Shown: positions 8,517 to 17,135, counted from the stretch's first letter. The stretch is 33,406 bases of DNA from Candidatus Gastranaerophilales bacterium (GCA_944324445.1 CALUWL010000014.1:1-33406); one strand, 5' to 3'. Program-made: numbers and translations. Notes: a model not told the origin generated them from the sequence alone.

Positions 8517-9317
8517 ATGTTAAAAAAAGTTGAAAATCAAGCTGAAAATGAAACAGCATTAATTTTAAGAGCAAAAAATGGCGATGTTGATGCAAGAAAC
8601 GTGTTAATTGAAAAAAATATTCCTTTAATCCAAAAGATTGCTGCTAAAACAATAACTTCCTCTGTTCTTCCAAATTCTGATTTAATTCAGGAAGGAATTT
8701 TCGGGCTTGTTGTTGCAATTGAAAAATTTAATCCTTCGCTTGGTTATAAATTTTCTACTTATGCAAGTTGGTGGATAAGACAAGCTATGTTTAAGGCAAT
8801 ATCTGAGCAAAGTTATGCGGTAAACATTCCTGTTTATATTCAAGAAACACTTTCGAGATACAAAAAAACCAAGCAAGAAATGGAACAAACGGCAAATAAG
8901 GAAGTATCTAAAAAAGATGTGGCTGAAAAACTAAAAATGACAGAAGAAAAAATAGATACCTTTTTAAATGTATATACTCGTGCTCTATCAATTGAATCCG
9001 GTGTTGCATTGAATAATAATAAAGAGCTTACTTTAGCTGAAATTATTGAAGACGAAAAACAAAATGTTGAAAAAGAAGTTATAGATATTGAACTTAAACA
9101 TGATATTAAAATTGCGCTTGATAACCTGAAAGAAAAAGAAAAAAATGTCATAGTTTTAAGGTTTGGACTTGATAATCAACCTAAAAAAACACTTGAAGAA
9201 ATCGGCAAAAGCTACGGTGTTACAAAAGAATGCGTAAGACAAATTGAAAAAAGAGCATTGAATAAAATTGCAAACCTAGAATTTACAAAGCTTAGCCTTG
9301 CTTCTTATATGTGTTAA
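8517..9317 (+). CDS. Second sigma-70 family factor
   Basis: A 266-residue sigma factor paralogous to the adjacent RpoD. It has region 2 (DLIQEGIFGLVVAIEKF and YKFSTYASWWIRQAMFKAI), a region 3-like segment and region 4 with TLEEIGKSYGVTKECVRQIE, but no acidic N terminus and no recognisable region 1.2. In region 2.4 the stretch after WWIRQA differs from RpoD (MFKAISEQSYAVNIP against ITRGIADKSRMIRLP), so its -10 preference may differ. It is best described as a group 2/group 3-like alternative factor; what it controls is unknown. The start is the ATG with AGAGG 8 nt upstream; an in-frame GTG 24 nt earlier is less likely. It lies behind a long palindrome-rich leader, which suggests regulated expression. 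Confidence 0.85.
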   Translation: MLKKVENQAENETALILRAKNGDVDARNVLIEKNIPLIQKIAAKTITSSVLPNSDLIQEGIFGLVVAIEKFNPSLGYKFSTYASWWIRQAMFKAISEQSYAVNIPVYIQETLSRYKKTKQEMEQTANKEVSKKDVAEKLKMTEEKIDTFLNVYTRALSIESGVALNNNKELTLAEIIEDEKQNVEKEVIDIELKHDIKIALDNLKEKEKNVIVLRFGLDNQPKKTLEEIGKSYGVTKECVRQIEKRALNKIANLEFTKLSLASYMC

Positions 9318-9321
9318 TTAT

Positions 9322-9350
9322 TTGACAATAATATTTTTTAAAGTTAATAT
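9322..9350 (+). promoter_or_regulatory. Predicted sigma-70 promoter downstream of the second sigma gene
   Basis: A perfect -35 TTGACA (9322-9327), a 17-bp spacer and TAATAT (9345-9350). The -10 box lies in the left arm of a long palindrome. No protein-coding gene follows on this strand before the terminator at 9418-9448, so a transcript of about 90 nt is possible. Confidence 0.45.
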
Positions 9351-9400
9351 ATAACAATATAATTTATATCTGTAATATAAATATATTTGTTATATATTAA
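9344..9400. repeat. 57-nt near-perfect AT-rich palindrome
   Basis: Two 26-nt arms (9344-9369 and 9375-9400) around the loop CTGTA match at 22 of 26 positions. They are identical over TTAATATATAACAA and over ATTTATAT, and differ only in a central TATA/ATAT block. It lies 26 nt after the sigma gene stop codon. It could be an RNA hairpin stabilising the sigma mRNA, a protein-binding site or a remnant of a small element. Confidence 0.75.
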
Positions 9401-9417
9401 TAAACCAAAAACATGAC

Positions 9418-9448
9418 TGAGCACAGCTAAAAGGGTGCTCATTTTTTT
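9418..9448 (+). terminator. Rho-independent terminator
   Basis: TGAGCAC (9418-9424), a 10-nt loop and GTGCTCA (9435-9441), then seven T. It ends transcripts coming from the second sigma gene or from the promoter at 9322, and reaches the last bases of the convergent M16 gene. Confidence 0.85.
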
Positions 9449-12056
9449 ATTTTTGCTTAACAACTGTGTAGATATAAGGTTTTGAGAAATATTTGTTAGC
9501 AATTTCTATTATATCATTTTGAGAAACATTTTTTATCATTTCTTTGTATTCTTCTAATGCGTTTAAATCTCTGCCTAGTGCACTATACCAGCTTAAAAGG
9601 TCTGCTTCATCCATGTTGGTTTCAAGAGATAATAAGAATTTTCCTAAAAGCTTATCTTTAGCGTCATTAAGTTCTTTCGTTGTAACCATTTCGGTTTTGA
9701 TTGTTTCAATTTCTGCTAAAATTCCGTTTTTAGCTTCTTCTATACTGTTTTCGTTTGTTCCTATGTATGCTATAAAGGCTCCATCCAATACATTTGTCAT
9801 TAAACTTGAACCAACCGTATAGGCAAGACCCTTTTCTTCTCTTAATTTTGTAAACAGCCTTGATGACATTCCTTCTCCAAGGATTGAATTAATGACACTT
9901 AAGGTTGCTATATCTTTTCTGTTTAAAACTCCGCAAATTTTATAGCCTAAAGCAAGCCAATTTGCCTGAACTTCGTTTTTATATAAAGTTGTTTCGATAT
10001 TTTTTGCCGGATGATAGGGAGTGTATTTAACATTTGAAAATGAAAATTTACTTCCTTTCGGGTTTTTCTTAATTATTGAATTTAATTTTTCTTGAATATA
10101 ATTTTCATCTATATCCCCTACAACACTTATAGACATATTTTCAGGATTGATTACTTTTGAATAAAACTCAACAATATCATCTCTTGAAACGTTATTTATA
10201 TTTTTTAAGATAAATTCAGAGTTTTGACCGTATATTGAATTTAAAAACGCAAGTTTTCTAAATTCATCAAAAACAAAAGACGAAGGATTGTCTGAAATTC
10301 CTTTTAATTCTTGGATTTTTCTTTCTTTTATTTTTTTAATTTCATAATCTGAAAAAATCGGTTTATTTATAACTTCATCCAACGCTTTCATAGCATCATC
10401 AAGATGATCTTTTGTTGTTTGTATAACGATTGCAAAAATATCATTAGTGGAGCTTACTCCTAATTTTATTCCGTTTTCATCAAGAAAATTAGCAAATTCT
10501 GAATTTGTATAGTTTTGAGTTCCTGTTGTTGCAGCTAAGGCAGCAAGCATAGCGCTTGCAGGTTTTTTCTCAATTGCTTTTGAACCTTTTATTGTAATAT
10601 CAAGAGCTATAATTGAATTGGTTGTTTTCTTTTTGGTAATTAAAGTTGCTCCGTTTTCAAGGAGAACTTTTTTTTCATTATCTTTTTGTTGTATAAGTTT
10701 TGTTTCTTGTTTGGGTTCAACTTTTTTAACATTTGATATTTCTTTAAAATTTGTCGGTCTTACTATAGAAACAGCGTATTTATTTAATGTCAGATATTTT
10801 TTTGCAACGTTTATTATGTCGTTTTTGGTTACTTTATCGATGTTTTTTAGATAATTTTCATAATATGTGTCATCATTTGCAAATGTAAAATCATACCCAA
10901 GGTCATCCGATATATTTGAAATTGATTCTCTTGAATAGTATGTATCGGTTTTAATTGTGTTTTTTGCTTTTTGAACTTGTGATTTACTGAATTGTCCTTC
11001 TTGAATTTTCTTTAATTCAGATAAGATTTCATTTTCTACAGTTTTTTCTTTTTCGGGTTCAAATGTGCTATACACATAGAACATTCCTGAGTCCTTTTGA
11101 GAATAGTTTCCTGATGAAACAGATAAAACAAGTTGTTTATTTTCTTTTAAATCTTGATTTAAAATGGAGCTTTTTCCTGCAGAAAGCATTGTTGCAAGCA
11201 CATCAAGAGCATAGTTATCTTTTGTATCGGAGAATTTTGGGGCAAGAAAAGCAATCATTAAATGGCTTTTATTGATATCCATTGTATCTTCTATGCGCTC
11301 AATTTTATCCAAAGGTTTTATTTTAGGGTATTTTACTTTTTTTTGTTTTGCCTTTTTATTTGATGAAAATGCTTTAGCTACTTTATTTAGCGCTTCTTCT
11401 TTATTAACATCACCTACGATAACTGTTGTATAAGCGTCAGGTGTATAGAATTTATTATAATAATCAAGAATTTCTTCTCTTGTAACATTTTGAATAATTT
11501 CTTTGTTTCCTATGACATTTCTTTTATAAGGGTGGTTTGATTTTTCATATAGGGCTTTATAAATATTATCAAATAGCCTGTTTGAGGGGCTGTCTTTTGT
11601 TTTTGAAATTTCTTCAATTACAACCGGACGTTCGCGCTCTAATTCTTTTCTTGGAATCATCGGATTTAATAACATATCAGCATGTAATTCAAGAGCTAAA
11701 TCAAAATCTTTAGAGGGAATTTGAATATAATAGTGTGTAAAATCTTTGCTTGTTCCGGCATTTACGATTGCGCCTTTGGAATCTAAAATTTTATCCATTG
11801 TTCCTGTGGGATATTTTTGTGTGCCTTTGAAGAAAAGATGTTCTAAAAAGTGGCTAATACCTGTTGTTTTTTCATCTTCATTTATTGAGCCGGTATTTAT
11901 CCAAGTGTCAATTTTAACGATATTATTATCTCTTACTTCTTTGATTATAACTTTTTGACCCGAAGGAAGGATATTAACGCTCATTCCCTCTTCAAGAGCA
12001 AAAACTGTTCCGATTGAAAGAGTTATAATAACTAGCGCACCGATTAATTTTTTCAT
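9447..12056 (-). CDS. M16 family zinc metallopeptidase, two-domain
   Basis: An 869-residue protein with a signal peptide (about 1-20). The N-terminal M16 domain has the inverted zinc motif HFLEH (His69, Glu72, His73), with the third ligand Glu at about 148-149 in VVIEEI. The C-terminal half (from about residue 460) is a second M16 domain that lacks HxxEH but keeps the conserved GMSSRLFTKLREEKGLAYTV motif, so it should form the inactive half of the peptide-degrading chamber, as in pitrilysin, PqqL and mitochondrial processing peptidase alpha/beta pairs. It probably degrades or processes short peptides outside the cytoplasm. Its ATG is 1 nt beyond the stop codon of the upstream radical SAM gene, so the two are an operon. 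Confidence 0.92.
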   Translation of the reverse strand: MKKLIGALVIITLSIGTVFALEEGMSVNILPSGQKVIIKEVRDNNIVKIDTWINTGSINEDEKTTGISHFLEHLFFKGTQKYPTGTMDKILDSKGAIVNAGTSKDFTHYYIQIPSKDFDLALELHADMLLNPMIPRKELERERPVVIEEISKTKDSPSNRLFDNIYKALYEKSNHPYKRNVIGNKEIIQNVTREEILDYYNKFYTPDAYTTVIVGDVNKEEALNKVAKAFSSNKKAKQKKVKYPKIKPLDKIERIEDTMDINKSHLMIAFLAPKFSDTKDNYALDVLATMLSAGKSSILNQDLKENKQLVLSVSSGNYSQKDSGMFYVYSTFEPEKEKTVENEILSELKKIQEGQFSKSQVQKAKNTIKTDTYYSRESISNISDDLGYDFTFANDDTYYENYLKNIDKVTKNDIINVAKKYLTLNKYAVSIVRPTNFKEISNVKKVEPKQETKLIQQKDNEKKVLLENGATLITKKKTTNSIIALDITIKGSKAIEKKPASAMLAALAATTGTQNYTNSEFANFLDENGIKLGVSSTNDIFAIVIQTTKDHLDDAMKALDEVINKPIFSDYEIKKIKERKIQELKGISDNPSSFVFDEFRKLAFLNSIYGQNSEFILKNINNVSRDDIVEFYSKVINPENMSISVVGDIDENYIQEKLNSIIKKNPKGSKFSFSNVKYTPYHPAKNIETTLYKNEVQANWLALGYKICGVLNRKDIATLSVINSILGEGMSSRLFTKLREEKGLAYTVGSSLMTNVLDGAFIAYIGTNENSIEEAKNGILAEIETIKTEMVTTKELNDAKDKLLGKFLLSLETNMDEADLLSWYSALGRDLNALEEYKEMIKNVSQNDIIEIANKYFSKPYIYTVVKQK

Positions 12057-12057
12057 A

Positions 12058-13161
12058 TTAAATCCCCATTTTTACTTTTAGTTCGCAGCACATCTGGCAT
12101 GATGAAAATATTTTTGAATGTTTTAAATTTTTCCTAAAACAACGATATTTTGGATTGTTGATTATGTCAATTAGTTTTTGTTCCTTTATATTTCCCATTT
12201 TATATGATAAACAAGGGTAAATATCCCCCATTGGATTTATTATTGTATTTGAATAAGGATAAAGGCAAGGATAGTATATTTCTTTTATATCTTTTTTCGG
12301 GTTATTAAAAAAATTTTTTATTGCTTTTAATTCTATTTCGGGGTTATCGTTATCAAATTTTGGAGCAAAACGGATTTTGGTTTTAGAGAATTTTTTTATT
12401 TTTTGAATTTCAAGGTAAATTTTTTCAAATTCTTCTAAATCAAAATATTTTTCAATAGGATATTCGGGTTTGTAAAAAATTTCATCAAAACTATCATATA
12501 AAGTTCCGTTTTGTTTTAGGTTATTATTTCTTAAAAACGAAATTGATAAAAATTCAAATTTTGAATTTGCGGCATATTCGTATAATTTCAAGATATCTTC
12601 AAGATTATCCTTTAAAACAATCGTTTTGATATCAATCATAAGGGGGGATTTTTTCTTTTTTCGTTTTTCATTTAAATTTTCAAGATTGTTTTTTATTGTA
12701 TTAAAAATTCCTTCTTTGTTTCTGAATTTGTCATGATTTTTACCCCATCCGTCCAATGAAACGCTCAATAAAAGCATTTTTGATTTTATAATATCATCTG
12801 CTATTTTATCTTCTAAAAGGGTTCCGTTTGTTACGACATTTACTTTTCCAAAGGTTTTTTTAGCGCAGGCAAAAAGAATTTCTGAAAAATCCTTTCTAAT
12901 TAAGGGTTCACCGCCAACAAGCGTGATAAAACCGTAAAAAGGTATTTGCTTTATAACCTTCAGCCATTCATTGGTACTAAGTTCTTCTTTTGCGCGGTTT
13001 TTTCCTATATAGCAATAGGGACAATTTAAATTGCAAAGGTGAGTCAATTCAAAAAAATATCTTAAGGGTAAAATTGCTTGTCCTGTTTTAATCATCGGAC
13101 GAAAGTAGCTGATAAGACCGTATAAATTCCTTAATGTATCGAATAATTCCGATTTATTCAT
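12058..13161 (-). CDS. Radical SAM protein with SPASM-like C terminus
   Basis: A 367-residue radical SAM enzyme. The [4Fe-4S] motif is CNLNCPYC (Cys43, Cys47, Cys50), followed by GGEPLIRKDF. The C-terminal segment has a Cys in the CLYPYSN region, GDIYPCLSYKMGNI and a CxxCC end, the cysteine pattern of SPASM/Twitch domains that hold extra Fe-S clusters. Such proteins modify peptides (PqqE, AlbA), mature enzymes (sulfatases) or act on small molecules; the substrate is unknown. The start at 13161 was chosen because a promoter sits exactly upstream; the longer in-frame start at 13215 would place that promoter inside the gene. The protein is encoded 1 nt from an M16 peptidase, a pairing also found in PQQ biosynthesis (PqqE/PqqF). 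Confidence 0.82.
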   Translation of the reverse strand: MNKSELFDTLRNLYGLISYFRPMIKTGQAILPLRYFFELTHLCNLNCPYCYIGKNRAKEELSTNEWLKVIKQIPFYGFITLVGGEPLIRKDFSEILFACAKKTFGKVNVVTNGTLLEDKIADDIIKSKMLLLSVSLDGWGKNHDKFRNKEGIFNTIKNNLENLNEKRKKKKSPLMIDIKTIVLKDNLEDILKLYEYAANSKFEFLSISFLRNNNLKQNGTLYDSFDEIFYKPEYPIEKYFDLEEFEKIYLEIQKIKKFSKTKIRFAPKFDNDNPEIELKAIKNFFNNPKKDIKEIYYPCLYPYSNTIINPMGDIYPCLSYKMGNIKEQKLIDIINNPKYRCFRKNLKHSKIFSSCQMCCELKVKMGI

Positions 13162-13168
13162 AAAATAA

Positions 13169-13197
13169 ATTTTACTACATTTGATGTTTATAGTAAA
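13169..13197 (-). promoter_or_regulatory. Predicted promoter of the radical SAM-M16 operon
   Basis: On the minus strand: TTTACT (13197-13192), a 17-bp spacer and TAAAAT (13174-13169), then 7 nt to the ATG at 13161. No Shine-Dalgarno sequence is present, so the mRNA would be leaderless or nearly so. Confidence 0.5.
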
Positions 13198-13239
13198 ATC
13201 AGATTTAAAAAGCATGAAATTTTATTTTGCTTTTTATGG

Positions 13240-14676
13240 TTGGATATTAAAAAGATAGGAATGGCGGCTTTTTTGACGAGTTCATTAAACAAAAAAGAAA
13301 CTGAAGCTTGGGATAATTTTATAAATATTTTATCCGAAAAACTCCCCGGATTTGTGCGTCCTTGGATAAATTCTCTTGAGCCTGCCTTGCCTTTATTTGA
13401 AGAAAGCGAAAACGGAATATTTCTGATTAAAAGCTCGCAAAGCTTTGGTATTCAAGTTCTTCAGCAAAAACATTTAAAAGAAGTTGAAGAAGCTCTTTTT
13501 CAAGCAACAAATATAAAAAGAACTCCGAGGTTTGTGCTTGATGAAACGGTTAAAACAAAAAAGAAACATAAATTAACGCCAGAGCAAAAAACTCACGAAC
13601 AAACCGCAATTAAAATGGAAAATCTTTCTCAAATGCATTCTTTTTGCGGATTGAATTTGAAATATACGTTTGAAAATTTTGTGGAAGGTGAAAATTCTAA
13701 ATTTGCATATAAAATTGCTCAAATGATAGCTGAAGCTCCGGGGCAAAAATATAATCCTTTGTTTATTTCAGGCTCCGTCGGGCTTGGAAAAACACATTTA
13801 ATGCAAGCTATTGGGCATAGAATTTTAAGAAATTTTCCCAATTTAAAAATACGTTATACAAAAGCAGAAGAATTTGGAAATAAATTAATTGAATCTTTAA
13901 ATACCTGTAAAAATACCGGTGATTTAAACGAAAAAATGCGTAAATTCAGAGATATGCACAGAAATGTGGATGTTCTTTTAATTGATGATATTCAGTGGAT
14001 AGATGGTAAAAAAAGAACAGAAGAAGAAATATTTAACACATTCGACGCCTTGTATCATGCAGGAAAACAGATTGTTTTTGCATCAGATAGACCCCTATCT
14101 GCTTTTGAGATGATACCTGATAGGTTAAGAAGCCGTTTTGAATGGGGTATTGAAGCTAATATAAAAGTCCCTGATTTAGAAACCCGCATGGAAATTGTAA
14201 AGCGTCATGCCATATTATCAAATTTTCCGATATCGGATGAGGTTGCGCTTTTTTTAGCTAAGGAATTTTCAACAAATATAAGAGAATTGGAAGGTGCATA
14301 TAATAAAGCGAGCGCAAGAGCTTCAATTGAAGGGGTTGAACTTAATGTTGAAAATACCGTTGAATTTTTGGATTTAAAGAATAAGAAAAAGAAAATTACG
14401 GTATCGGATATTTTAAAAACTTGCGCCAGATATTTTTGTGTGGATGAGGATGACATTTTATCGACTGCAAGGGCAAAAGAAGTTGTTAATGCAAGAAAAT
14501 ATGCAATATATTTATCAAGAGAAATGCTTGATTTGAGTTATCCTAATTTAGCAAAAGAATTCAGAAAAAATCACACAACCATTATGTATCAGCATGAAAA
14601 ATTAAAAAAAGACATTGAAACAAATAAAGCAATGCAAATTATAACGGATGAATTAAAAGAGCTTTTAAATAAATAA
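13240..14676 (+). CDS. dnaA: DnaA replication initiator, divergent DNA-binding signature
   Basis: A DnaA-type AAA+ ATPase of up to 478 residues. Domain I is at about 20-95. The AAA+ core has Walker A GSVGLGKTHL (Lys184), Walker B LLIDDIQ (Asp249/Asp250), box VII RLRSRFEWG and sensor 2 NIRELEGAYNKA. Domain IV is present: VVNARKYAIYLSREML followed by EFRKNHTTIMY. In standard DnaA this second part is FGGRDHTTV; here GGRD is replaced by RKN, with one residue lost and the base-contacting Arg-Asp pair changed. It may therefore read a different DnaA box, or be a paralogue. dnaN is not adjacent. The start is uncertain: TTG at 13240 and ATG at 13261 are both possible and neither has a well-placed ribosome binding site. 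Confidence 0.85.
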   Translation: MDIKKIGMAAFLTSSLNKKETEAWDNFINILSEKLPGFVRPWINSLEPALPLFEESENGIFLIKSSQSFGIQVLQQKHLKEVEEALFQATNIKRTPRFVLDETVKTKKKHKLTPEQKTHEQTAIKMENLSQMHSFCGLNLKYTFENFVEGENSKFAYKIAQMIAEAPGQKYNPLFISGSVGLGKTHLMQAIGHRILRNFPNLKIRYTKAEEFGNKLIESLNTCKNTGDLNEKMRKFRDMHRNVDVLLIDDIQWIDGKKRTEEEIFNTFDALYHAGKQIVFASDRPLSAFEMIPDRLRSRFEWGIEANIKVPDLETRMEIVKRHAILSNFPISDEVALFLAKEFSTNIRELEGAYNKASARASIEGVELNVENTVEFLDLKNKKKKITVSDILKTCARYFCVDEDDILSTARAKEVVNARKYAIYLSREMLDLSYPNLAKEFRKNHTTIMYQHEKLKKDIETNKAMQIITDELKELLNK

Positions 14677-14685
14677 TTTATTTAA
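14665..14685. terminator. AT-only hairpin between convergent genes
   Basis: TTAAATAAA (14665-14673), loop TAA and TTTATTTAA (14677-14685) overlap the stop codons of dnaA and recN. It contains no G-C pair, so it would be a weak terminator. Confidence 0.3.
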
Positions 14686-16273
14686 TTAATGTTTTTGCAA
14701 ATTCAACCGTTTCTTCGCTGACTTGTCCGCTTGCAAGCTGCGCTAGAGCTTTTAATCTTTGTTCATCATCTAAAATTTCAACTTTAATGCTTGTATTTTC
14801 ATTGTGTGTTTTAGATATCCAAATGAAATTGTCTGCTTTAGCGCAAATTATTGCCTGATGACTTATGCATATTATTTGAGTCGTTTTTGAAAGTTCTATA
14901 AGAGAATTTGAAACGGCATTTGATGTAGTGCCTGAAATGCCTGTATCTATTTCATCAAATACAACGGTGGATACTTTATCCACGTTTGCAAAAATTGTTT
15001 TCATTGCAAGCATAACCCTTGAAATTTCTCCGCCTGAAGCAACTTTAGCTAAAGGCATAAGGTTTTGGTTTTTGTTTGTGGCAATTAAAAATTCCACATC
15101 GTCAGTTCCGTTTTCTTTTTTTGATGTTTTTTTAATTGATATTTCAAAGTTTGCTTCATTTAATTGTAAATCTTTTAACTTTTCAACAATGGCTTTAGAT
15201 AGTTCTTTTGCATTTTTATTTCTGTATTCGTTTAATTTTTCACTAAGCAAAACCAAAGAAGCTAAAAGAGTATTATAATTTTCTTCAACTGCTTCAATAT
15301 TGTTTTCGCCGTTTGTTAAACTTTCAAGTTTGTTTGAAATATTTTCTCTTTCTTCTTCAAGATTTTCGCCGTATTTTCTTTTTAATTTTTGAATGAGCGA
15401 GAGTCTTTCATTTAATTCATCCAATCTTTCAGGGTTAAATTCAAGGTTTGAAGAATAATCTTTTAAATTATTTGCTAAATCTTTAAGGTTTTCCAGTGAA
15501 TCAAAAAGTATTTCTTCATAACCTGAAAGATTTTTATCTAATGCCGCGCAATTTGAAATTTCATATTTGATTTTTGATAAACCTTCAACTATATTTTGAT
15601 TATCTCCGTATAGCGCCCAATATGCTCCGTAAGTTTTTTCTTTTAATTCTTGAGCGTTAACTAAAATATCAAGTTCGGATTTAATTTCTTCTTCTTCATT
15701 TGTTTTAATTTCAGCGTCATCAAGTTCTTTTAGCTGAAATGATAAAAATTCAATTTCTCTTTGATTGTTTTGCAGATTTTCTTTCAGATAGTTTAATTTT
15801 TTTTCAATTTCTTTAAATTCTAAGTATGTTTCTTTGTATGTTTTTAAAATCTCTTTAAATTCCGGATTTTTTTTGCTTGTATAATCATCTAAAAGCACTA
15901 TGTGGTTTTTAGGGGACATATAAGTATATGTTTGGTGTTGTGAGTGGATATCAACAAGATGTTCCCTTTTTTCTTTTATTTCATCAAGGCTTGATAAAAT
16001 GCCGTTTAATCTGAATTTTGATTGAGAGCCTATTTCTCTTGATATTGTTATTTCTTCATTATTAACTTCAAAAACAGCTTCAATTACAGCAGGCTTTTCT
16101 TTATTTAAAATAACTTCTTTTGATACCTTTAATCCTAAAGCGCAATCAAGAGCTTTAATTATGATACTTTTCCCTGCACCTGTTTCGCCGCACAAGACAT
16201 TGAAACCTTTTTTAAATTCTAAAAAAGCTTCATCAATAAGTATAAAATTTTTAATTAAAAGTGATTTTAGCAT
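14678..16273 (-). CDS. recN: DNA repair protein RecN
   Basis: A 531-residue SMC-like ATPase that acts early in double-strand break repair. Walker A GETGAGKS is at residues 29-36. A central region of about 300 residues rich in Glu, Lys and Leu forms the coiled coil. The ABC signature ASGGEISRVMLAMK and Walker B VVFDEIDTGISG come near the C terminus, followed by the conserved QIICISHQ. The start was set at the ATG giving MLKSLLIKNF, the usual RecN N terminus, which begins 1 nt after the nadK stop codon; a TTG 18 nt upstream would overlap nadK. The nadK-recN order is common in bacteria. Confidence 0.95.
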   Translation of the reverse strand: MLKSLLIKNFILIDEAFLEFKKGFNVLCGETGAGKSIIIKALDCALGLKVSKEVILNKEKPAVIEAVFEVNNEEITISREIGSQSKFRLNGILSSLDEIKEKREHLVDIHSQHQTYTYMSPKNHIVLLDDYTSKKNPEFKEILKTYKETYLEFKEIEKKLNYLKENLQNNQREIEFLSFQLKELDDAEIKTNEEEEIKSELDILVNAQELKEKTYGAYWALYGDNQNIVEGLSKIKYEISNCAALDKNLSGYEEILFDSLENLKDLANNLKDYSSNLEFNPERLDELNERLSLIQKLKRKYGENLEEERENISNKLESLTNGENNIEAVEENYNTLLASLVLLSEKLNEYRNKNAKELSKAIVEKLKDLQLNEANFEISIKKTSKKENGTDDVEFLIATNKNQNLMPLAKVASGGEISRVMLAMKTIFANVDKVSTVVFDEIDTGISGTTSNAVSNSLIELSKTTQIICISHQAIICAKADNFIWISKTHNENTSIKVEILDDEQRLKALAQLASGQVSEETVEFAKTLIK

Positions 16274-16274
16274 T

Positions 16275-17072
16275 TTATTTTCTGGGTGCAATGGACCAAT
16301 GTAGTTTTTCTTTTAAAATATCATAAAATTTATCATTTTGCCTGTTTAAAATTAAAAGTTTTGCATAGTTTTCGTTTTTTTCTATGATAATTTCTCTATC
16401 TGTTGTGTAATCTTCTTGTCCGTCAAAGGACACGTTTAATTTTTCTTTTTTTTCGCTTGCTGTGATTTTTATTTTTTCATTTGAAGGGATAATAATAGGG
16501 CGAGTATTAAGCGTATGCGGACAAATCGGAATAATTAAAAAGCAATCCACTTCGGGTGAAACAATTGGGCCTCCTGCAGATAGAGAATATGCAGTCGAAC
16601 CTGTCGGGGTGGAGATAATTAAGCCGTCTGCAACATAAGAACATAATTTTTTATCATTTATATATAAATCTAAAGTGGCTGTTCTTGCGCAATTTTGACC
16701 TTTTATTACGATATCGTTTAAGGCAATTTTGTTTTTGGATTTTAGCATAAGACGGTTTTCGATTTTGTAATCGCCTTTTTTTAGTTTTTCAATCACAAAA
16801 TCAGCTTCAGATGGGTGAGCTTGAGCCAAATATCCTAATCTTCCAACGTTAAAACCGATTATTGGAATATCTTTTTTGCTGTAAAAACGAGAGGCTTTTA
16901 AAAATGTGCCGTCCCCGCCTATAACAACGGCTAAATCGATGTCATTTTTCAAGTTATCAATAGAAAAAATTTTGGAATTTTGAATTTTTGCAGAAATTTT
17001 TTTTGCCAAGGATTTTGAATCGTCAAATTCAGGGTTAAATATTATTCCGATTTTTTCAAAATTTTTTTCCAT
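16275..17072 (-). CDS. nadK: NAD kinase
   Basis: A 265-residue NAD kinase, which phosphorylates NAD to NADP. The catalytic GGDGTFLKA motif is at 52-60, followed by GFNVGRLGYLA, the NE/D-type region around NDIVIKG, and the glycine-rich TPTGSTAYSLSAGGPIV nucleotide-binding motif. Length is typical of short bacterial NadK. It leads a two-gene operon with recN. There is no Shine-Dalgarno sequence; a promoter with its -10 box 6 nt before the ATG suggests a leaderless mRNA. Confidence 0.95.
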   Translation of the reverse strand: MEKNFEKIGIIFNPEFDDSKSLAKKISAKIQNSKIFSIDNLKNDIDLAVVIGGDGTFLKASRFYSKKDIPIIGFNVGRLGYLAQAHPSEADFVIEKLKKGDYKIENRLMLKSKNKIALNDIVIKGQNCARTATLDLYINDKKLCSYVADGLIISTPTGSTAYSLSAGGPIVSPEVDCFLIIPICPHTLNTRPIIIPSNEKIKITASEKKEKLNVSFDGQEDYTTDREIIIEKNENYAKLLILNRQNDKFYDILKEKLHWSIAPRK

Positions 17073-17078
17073 AGCTTT

Positions 17079-17129
17079 ATTTTATCAAAAATTAATATAG
17101 TTGCAAAAAATATTACTTTATGTTATCAA
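17079..17129. promoter_or_regulatory. Divergent nadK/malQ promoters sharing one -35 box
   Basis: The self-complementary hexamer TTGCAA (17101-17106) can serve as the -35 box on both strands. On the minus strand a 16-bp spacer leads to TAAAAT (17084-17079), 6 nt before the nadK ATG. On the plus strand a 17-bp spacer ending in TGT leads to TATCAA (17124-17129), 6 nt before the malQ ATG. Neither gene has a properly spaced ribosome binding site. Confidence 0.5.
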
Positions 17130-17135
17130 GAGTTT

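Noticed and set aside
8840-9151. A 103-residue minus-strand open frame inside the second sigma gene
   Set aside because: Antisense of the conserved sigma factor; Ser/Phe-rich composition with no start signals.
9544-9822. A 92-residue plus-strand open frame inside the M16 gene
   Set aside because: Antisense shadow of a well-supported gene in low-G+C DNA; Ser/Leu/Phe-rich composition typical of reversed AT-rich codons.
14928-15278. A 116-residue plus-strand open frame inside recN
   Set aside because: It is the antisense of conserved RecN motifs, with no ribosome binding site or homology pattern.
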